This document shows, piece by piece, positions 57,920 to 64,000 of a stretch of DNA of 64,000 nt (position 1 is its first letter; every line of letters begins with the position of its first letter). Position numbers and translations under genes: made by a program. The notes below the pieces were generated by a model. That model worked only from the letters and a program-made list of their open reading frames with translations. It was not told the DNA's origin and ran no database searches. Source of the DNA: Porodaedalea pini (Eukaryota; Basidiomycota; Agaricomycetes; Hymenochaetales; Hymenochaetaceae); the NCBI GenBank assembly GCA_002794775.1, contig NBAY01000016.1, positions 124,001 to 188,000 on the forward strand, given 5' to 3'.

Positions 57920-60179
57920 ATGTCTGTCCCGACAGCCCCTCCTCCAACTTACGACCAGGGCCAACAGGATGAGCTAGTCAGAATACAGAACGGGGCACAG
58001 TCCTCCACCGATGCCGCTCCTTTCGTTCCCGCGGAAGCGCAGCTCCTCATTAGTCCCTCGGGTAACGCTACCCACTTTCAGAAGGGTTATCTCGGCGCCA
58101 GCGGTGAGCGAGCAGCCATTGAGGGCGAACTGCAGATAAAAGGTGTCCCACTCAGTTCTTGGGAGACCTTGTACGCATGTCCGCCATTCTTGATCGCGTA
58201 TTTCAATTTAACTTGCCTGTCACAGAACTGTCTCCTTGACTTCGACCGAGTCGGACGGAAAACACCAAGTTGAGCTAAACTCAGTCACTGTTGACTTGTA
58301 CTCTCGCAACGGCCCATCTTGTTCAAATACGTTCACCGCCGCGTCGTCAATTCCCTTTGCAATCCCACTTACTCCAGACACTCCCCAATGTCTCCATGCT
58401 GGCCGGTCCTCGCTGTCCCATCTTTTGACGGCTACGTTGCAGACCTCAGATCCATCGCTTCCTGTCTTGTCTCGCAGCATCACTGTACACACCAGAAGAT
58501 TCACATCACATCTTTTGGATTGCGAGGTGCTGCCTCGGTCTGTCTCATTACAAAACCCGACTACCGTCCAGGTTGAGGTTGCTAGGACCACATACAGGAT
58601 GGATGAGTCGATACCTGTATACGTTACTATCCCGCCTCCTGATCGAAGCGTCATCCTGGATCATGGTTTTACACTCCGGAGCGTCAGAGCAGAGCTGATT
58701 CGGTCAGTCAAGGCGGAGAGTCTAGGAGATGGCGATACATCCCTGGACAGTGACGTCGCGAAGGATATCGATGGAGATGATTTCTCAGATGATGATGATT
58801 CAGACTCTGCTTCAAGCAGTGGAGTCCCTCCTAGTGCGGAGTTCTCGGCGGCGTTTGCCAATTCGGGTTCGACCTCGTATGCGGCATCGTCCTCGAACGT
58901 GCCAGTGTCCTTCGGCGGGACCGACTTTCCGAACGAGACGATCGTTGCACGATCGGGGAGCTCGTGTCGGTTCCATACTTCTCGGCCAGTGAAGCTGAGG
59001 CTCGTTCTCCACGGCAGCTTTCCGAGCTATTCACCAAATGGGAACGGTGCACAGCTCCCAGACCCGGAAAGCAACTTCGTGGACGGTGATCCCCAATGCG
59101 CGTCGATCTCGCAGTCGACAGTCTTGCATACGGTCGAGTTCTGGATACAAGTCCGCACGACGTTCCTCCATGTCTCGACACGCTCTGAGAGGACGTTCCC
59201 GCTTATCATCCCCGTCACTATCTTACCTCCCCCCGCGCCTCTGCCCGAGATAGATCCTTCGATCGATACTGCATACAGGAAGAAACATGACCGTCCGCCA
59301 GTGAAGACAGTTAGGCAAGAGGACTCAGACATCTATACTGGCGAGCACGAGACGAACCAGGCGGGCCCAAGCGCCCTGCCTAGTGGTGCTCCACCGCCTT
59401 TCGATGACGCACCTCCGCCGTTCTTCTCCGTCGGCGAAGCCTCGACGTCTCGCCTTCCGACCTTCTTCGAGTCCGAGTCGGAGATCATAGTCCCTTCCGA
59501 GGATCACCCCGCCGCAGAGAACGCTTTCCCGCTGCCGCGCACTGGGATGAACATCGAGGGCGAGGGCGTCCTGTTCGGGTTCCCAGCGTCGGAGCGCTAC
59601 GACGGGCACTCGGACGAGATTGTGCGGTCGTCCACCCCGCCGCCCTCGCTCGAGATGGCAGAGGACGACGCGGACGTGACCGAGCTCGCGGGCTTCGTCG
59701 ACCAGCCCGAGCGCGCCATCGGCGCACTCAACCTCGTCTTGGAGGAGCACGAGGAGATCTCGCGCTCACGAACCGGCAGCGAGCTCCTCCCGCCACCGCC
59801 GCCACCGCCTATGGACGACCCGTCCGACCCACCGCCGTCCATCGACTCCGAGTTCCGCTCGCGCAATCCCGACGCGGACCCGCCGCCGTCGATACTCAAT
59901 CCCGATTTCCGGACGACGGCGCGTGCGTCGAGCGCGAGGTCTCCGCCGCCTCCAGGTAGTCCGCCGCTCGGACGGGTTGCACCCGCGTTGGCCGAGGCGC
60001 CGACTGTGCTTGACGTGTCGAGTAGGAGGCCCAGCGTCCCTGAAGAGGCGTCGGGGATTTCTCCCTCCCACGCGCCCCCTCCGTATCTGAACCCCGCGAC
60101 GCCGGGCGATACGGAGCATGTGAGCGGGCCGCCGCCATACGTAGACCTTGTGCCCTCTGCTGCTAATCAATCGCACTGA
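57920..60179 (+). CDS. Alpha-arrestin-like protein with PPxY motifs
   Basis: Two exons (57920-58170 and 58226-60179) give 734 aa. The N-terminal half is arrestin-like: FQKGYLGASGERAAIEGELQ, FAIPLTPDTPQCLH and YRMDESIPVYVTIPPPDRS. An acidic insert DGDDFSDDDDSD sits in the middle. The C-terminal third is Pro-rich and disordered. PPxY motifs occur at residues 8-11 (PPTY) and twice near the end (APPPYLNP, GPPPYVD). In yeast, such motifs recruit the Rsp5 ubiquitin ligase to nutrient transporters. A transporter-adaptor role is inferred. Arrestin similarity is weaker than the PPxY evidence. Confidence 0.78.
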
Positions 60180-60425
60180 CGTGGCTACCAATTCTCTTCT
60201 ATCTGTACATCATTACCTTTTGAGTATTTATATAATTAGCGAACAGTCATCTTATCTTGCTTTTGTAGATATATCCTCTGCGAAAGCGTGAATTCAAAGT
60301 GAGTGAAGGAGAGAAATACAAATGGCAATCATTTACCAGAACTATATATAATAGCGTAGTGGGAAAGGGACATCGTCATAACAAGGGCAGGACAAGGAAA
60401 GGACAGATATCGTGCCGTAGAAATC

Positions 60426-61469
60426 TCAACAGTTGCAAGCGTCTTTGCCCTTGGCAGCGTTCTCTTCCAAGTTAACACCCTGCTGGTTCGCACCGGCCCT
60501 CCCAGCTGGACCACCATTTCGCCCTGCTCCACGTGTCGAAGCCAGGATGTGCTCAATTGGAATCTTCTTGGCTGAAAATTTGACGAGCCGTTAGCAAGAC
60601 AAAATCAGTTGAGAAAGATGCAAATCCCGTACCGATTTCAGTGAAGAGCTCTACAATCCCCTCACCGGTCTTTGCACTCGTCTCGAAGAAAAGCAAGCCA
60701 GCTTCCGTCGCGTATGCCTGCGCCTCGTCCGTCGGCACCTGTCGCGGCAGCTCGGACTCAGCAGCGGCTGCCTCGCCCGGGGTGGCTGTAGCATCATCCG
60801 GCTCATCCTCGGCATCGGACGAGCCACCCGTGGCGGGTGACGTCGGCTGCACGAGATCGAGCTTGTTGCCAGCGAGTGCGATGACGATGTTCGGGTTCGC
60901 CTGGCGCTGGAGCTCCTTCACCCACGACTTGGCCTTCTCGAGACTCGCCGCCTTCGTGATGTCGTACACCACTACCGCTGCCTGTGCGTTGCGGTAGTAC
61001 ATTGGCTGCGGAGTGCACAGTCAGACGTGCGCCCACATGACGAGAGGAGACGAAGACTCACGGCAAGCGAATGGAATCGCTCCTGTCCCGCTGTATCCCA
61101 GATTTCATACCGCAGGACACGATCTTCGAGACGGCATTTCTGAGTGAGGAAAGCGGCGCCGATTGTTGGCTCCTTGTTTGCCTGGAACTCGTTGGACACC
61201 TGAGAACCGGTTAGTATCGTGCGACAGGTAACTTGATACTTATGGGACGCACAAAACGAAGTACTACGGAGGACTTTCCTACTGCGGCCTCGCCTAGATC
61301 AGAAATATTAGCAGGATATCTTTGGAATCATACCAGGCGTGAACGTTGCGAACGTTGTGCCCACGTTCGATGACCTGATAACATTCTCCAGAATAAAAGA
61401 AAGCCTACCTAGTAAAACCAGCTTGACTTGGACAGACTTGTCCAACGGGCCAGATGCACCTTCAGCCAT
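60426..61469 (-). CDS. Rab5-type small GTPase
   Basis: Early-endosome Rab (yeast Vps21/Ypt5 group). Five exons (61469-61409, 61293-61253, 61199-61062, 61005-60633, 60571-60426) give 252 aa. G1 [15 protein letters not shown], switch [12 protein letters not shown] (the Ile-Gly-Ala-Ala-Phe is Rab5-specific), G3 [21 protein letters not shown]4 NKLD, G5 ETSAKTG. About 40 acidic and Ala/Pro-rich residues are inserted between G4 and G5 (start [10 protein letters not shown]), making it longer than the usual 215 aa. The C-terminus ends DACNC, a double-geranylgeranylation CxC signal. Head to head with RPC5. Confidence 0.95.
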
Positions 61470-61651
61470 AATAAAACCGAGCGGACAGCAGAGTTAGAGA
61501 GGAAGGACTGTAAACACGTTACCGTCGATGATGGTGGGTTACGGACAAGCAGGCCGCAGTTGCGGCCGTGCTCGTGACGTCCACGTTTGGTAGCAACCCA
61601 AATCAATAATTCAATTGAAAGTCTTTATTTCCTCTACAACTCTATACAATA
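61470..61651. promoter_or_regulatory. Short bidirectional promoter, Rab5 and RPC5
   Basis: 182 bp between divergent ATGs. Confidence 0.5.
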
Positions 61652-62611
61652 ATGTCTATACCTGCAGACGACCCCATCGTGGCTGTATTGCCTGTTCACC
61701 TGTCAACCGCACTTTCGCCGAATATTCATCTCCACCAGTTCCCCCTCCTCACTCGGCCTCTGCAAGTCCCGCCTTCAGCCGCACAAAGCGGCAAGAAAAT
61801 TCGTGCACGGCTCAAACCGAAGGCTGCAAGACTCGAAGTCCATGTCCCAGTCGACACCCGTCCGGAGGTGTGGAACAAGGAGCGCGGCCACGAGCTCGGT
61901 CAAGCGCGAGCCACAGACGATGCAGAGAAGAATGTGGAATCAAAAAAAGGGAAGGAGCCTGCTGCAGACCAGCGGCTGTCAGAAGTTCGCATGAGGAGCG
62001 AACAGATTCCAGGAAGAGGTGCATATATGCTCGGCATCGTTCGCGATGGTGAGTACGTTTTGCAACAGCACTTGAAACTATTAGTTATATGTTGACTAGG
62101 CCAACTACATCTCCACCCGATTAGCCAGACCCATCAGCTTCGACCCACCCTAACATACATGGATGTACTCAGTCGCAAAAGTCGGCGGACGAGAGTCGGT
62201 GCTGATGACGATGACGATTCGGATGACGGGCCCCCTCCCGATCCAGACGACCCGAATCCTCCAGCGCCTGTTAAAAAGGAGCCGAAGCCAACAGGCGAAA
62301 CAAGAGAAGTGACAGTATCCGTCAGGAAAACGGAGGACAAGGGTGCACAGTCACTTACGGGCGGACTCACCGCAGCACGTCGCGAAATGCTTCACACATT
62401 ACGAGTCGAAGAGGAAGAGCCTTGGGAAGACTTCGAGTATTGTGACGGAGAGGTTCGCTCGAGATATCTGTACTCATTTACTTGCCCTGACCATTGTCCT
62501 CAGACTGAAGAAGCTCAAGAGGCCTTTGACGCCGTTTTTTCCAAGTCAGACGATAAGCTTGTGTGCAAGTCAGATTTTCCTTCTTTTTTGAAAAACATTC
62601 CCGGATTGTGA
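61652..62611 (+). CDS. RNA polymerase III subunit RPC5 (Sin-like family)
   Basis: Three exons (61652-62048, 62100-62452, 62504-62611) give 285 aa. Family blocks: DDPIVAVLPVHLSTALSPN, LHQFPLLTRPLQVPPSA, ARLEVHVPVDTRPEVWN, then AYMLGIVRDGQLHLHPISQ joined across intron 1, and LRPTLTYMDVL. This subunit (yeast Rpc37) is part of the TFIIF-like subcomplex of Pol III. The second half is acidic then charged. The C-terminus FLKNIPGL is at the stop. Confidence 0.88.
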
Positions 62612-62726
62612 TGGCAAGACGTATTACAGTGGGAAGAATGAATGTGCAGAAGTACAAAGATGTGCTTAGACGTAGTAAGTACAGGAATACACAAACAAAG
62701 GATGATCTTCCGTACAGATGGATTTG

Positions 62727-64000
62727 TTATCTGGTCTCTTCCAAATAAAAAAGGGATCGTGGGCGGGAACTGGTGTCAGAATACTTTGAGACTGAATCAC
62801 GAGAAAGCGATTCCGTGCGTCCTGCGAAGAACAAATCCTGGTTTCCCCCCTGACCTGAAGGCAAGACTGGCGCATCAGGAAGCAGGGACTCTGTCCTAGT
62901 CGAAGGAGACAGTTCTTCGGGAGCTAGCCTGCCGTCGTACTCTAAACTATCCGTATTCGTACCCTTGCCCGAAGATGCGCCGATGAACTCGAAGTCCTCG
63001 AATGGATTTTCAGAAGGATTCGGAACGTCCTTCGAAGATCCTTCCTGCACATCTCGTGGTCCAATATTTTCATCCGCGACAGCTAGCGAAGCAGCTGCCG
63101 AGCGCGTTCTCCATGGGTTGGAGGCAACACTGGCGGACGATAAACCTTGTCGTACTTCACCATTGGTGGCTTTCTCGACATGATAAAGTGGATCCCATGT
63201 CGATGGGTGCTGAAGGAGAGCCTCGCGCTCATGTCGCTCTACGACGCGTCCGAAGCTGTGGATGACCAAGAGCGAAAGAATACCCCCTGAATGTTTTGTT
63301 AGGCTGGAGTGTATGCGAAGTTGAAGAAGGCGTACAGTATGCGCCAATAAAGACTTCTTGATCCGTACGTAAACGTGCGAATGCACCTACGAGTCCCAGG
63401 ATTATTGCGATGACATTGAACAACGTGATTAATGCCGTATGAGCCAGCTGCGAACCTTTAAGCACATGTACGAGGGAAGCGCTGGTGATTCACATACTTC
63501 ATTTCGCATGACTTCTCGAAATAACCTCATGCGGTTCATCAGTGGACCCAAACTCCACGCTTTGGAAGGCGTCGAGGACTGCGCCCGAGAGGTGATGCTG
63601 AAACGTGGGGTCTCTGTATTGTCTTGGAAATGGACGACAGACGGTTTTGAACGATGCTGGCGCTGAGAGGCGACCAGGGTCGTTTCAGACCCCTTACGCT
63701 TAGCATTTTCCGGAGACGCGTTATCCTTCATCCATGCGTCTACCAGATAACGCATATTGCCAACAAAGCCTTGGTCGTCAACGACGTGCCATGTCGAGGC
63801 GCGAGATTGTTGTACGTCCGAGTGATTCGCATGAGTTTCTGGAACATAATCCCACCATCCGCGCGGCCGCGTCGCGGCCGAGCCCTCTTTCTCAGCTGGT
63901 GCCGGAGGAGCATGTCCAGAGAGGTGGATAGATATACGACCTTGAGCACCAGAGAGTTTTTCCGACTTCCATAGGGCATAAATAACTACGGTAGCAACCA
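62727..64000 (-). CDS. Multi-pass membrane protein, 3' part (gene runs off the right edge)
   Basis: Three exons visible (64000-63498, 63447-63336, 63286-62727); stop TAA at 62729-62727. The 5' part lies outside the window. The exon at the edge opens with VATVVIYALWK, probably the end of a membrane segment. A long soluble loop follows, then AHTALITLFNVIAIILGLVGAFARL and GILSLLVIHSFGRVVE, two further segments. A cytosolic-looking tail of about 160 residues is Ser-rich with NPFEDFEFIG. The topology suggests a 7TM-like or other polytopic protein, but I do not recognise the family. Confidence 0.65.

Noticed and set aside
1..64000. CRISPR arrays, insertion sequences, phage or operon structure
   Set aside because: No spaced direct repeats, transposase or Shine-Dalgarno-linked gene runs; the window is clearly eukaryotic.

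Overview
The window is from a filamentous basidiomycete, most likely an agaricomycete. Almost every gene is split by GT-AG introns of about 50-60 bp, including very small exons. Genes lie on both strands and many are arranged head to head. The protein families are fungal: a histone H4 with three introns, a fused pabA-pabB synthase, NBR1/ZZ, PUF, POM152, GCP4, SWI1, a Rap1-type telomere protein and a basidiomycete-style Rab5. I see no prokaryotic gene organisation, CRISPR array, insertion sequence or intact transposon. I worked out exon structures by hand from splice sites and family alignment. For most genes the exon lengths sum to a multiple of three, which supports the models.

Layout, left to right. 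1-3 kb: a small secreted, probably GPI-anchored protein (+), then histone H4 (-). 3-7.6 kb: RIB7 riboflavin reductase (+) and an NBR1-like autophagy receptor with PB1, four ZZ fingers and an FW domain (+). 8-15 kb: a DH-domain RhoGEF and a 14-exon PUF protein (both -). 15-18 kb: a GH28 pectinase with two in-frame stops (-). 18-22.5 kb: aminodeoxychorismate synthase with an apparent 1-nt frameshift (-), 5-hydroxyisourate hydrolase (+), NEDD8 E2 UBC12 (-). 23-28 kb: 2OG-Fe(II) oxygenase (+), SAM methyltransferase (+), APC permease (-). 28.5-35 kb: RRP1 (-) and two tandem DUF2235 hydrolases (+), the second frameshifted, followed by a tRNA-like remnant. 35-46.6 kb: TBC RabGAP (-), GCP4 (+), inorganic pyrophosphatase (+), POM152 (-). 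46.8-57 kb: D-2-hydroxyglutarate/D-lactate dehydrogenase (+), Rap1 (+), CDK11-type kinase (-), ABM monooxygenase (+), membrane-anchored thioredoxin (+), SWI1 (-). 57-64 kb: alpha-arrestin (+), Rab5 (-), RPC5 (+), and a membrane protein running off the right edge (-).

Most of this is conserved housekeeping content: chromatin, telomere, nuclear pore, spindle pole, vesicle traffic, folate and riboflavin synthesis. The genes do not form an obvious shared pathway. The less ordinary parts are the decayed GH28 gene, the tandem DUF2235 pair with different intron content, the two single-nucleotide frameshifts, several GC-AG introns, very small exons (9, 10, 17 and 23 nt), a pyrophosphatase with two in-frame starts that suggest dual targeting, and an NBR1-like receptor with a candidate C-terminal Atg8-binding motif. 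I did not find a clear, wholly new multi-gene system.
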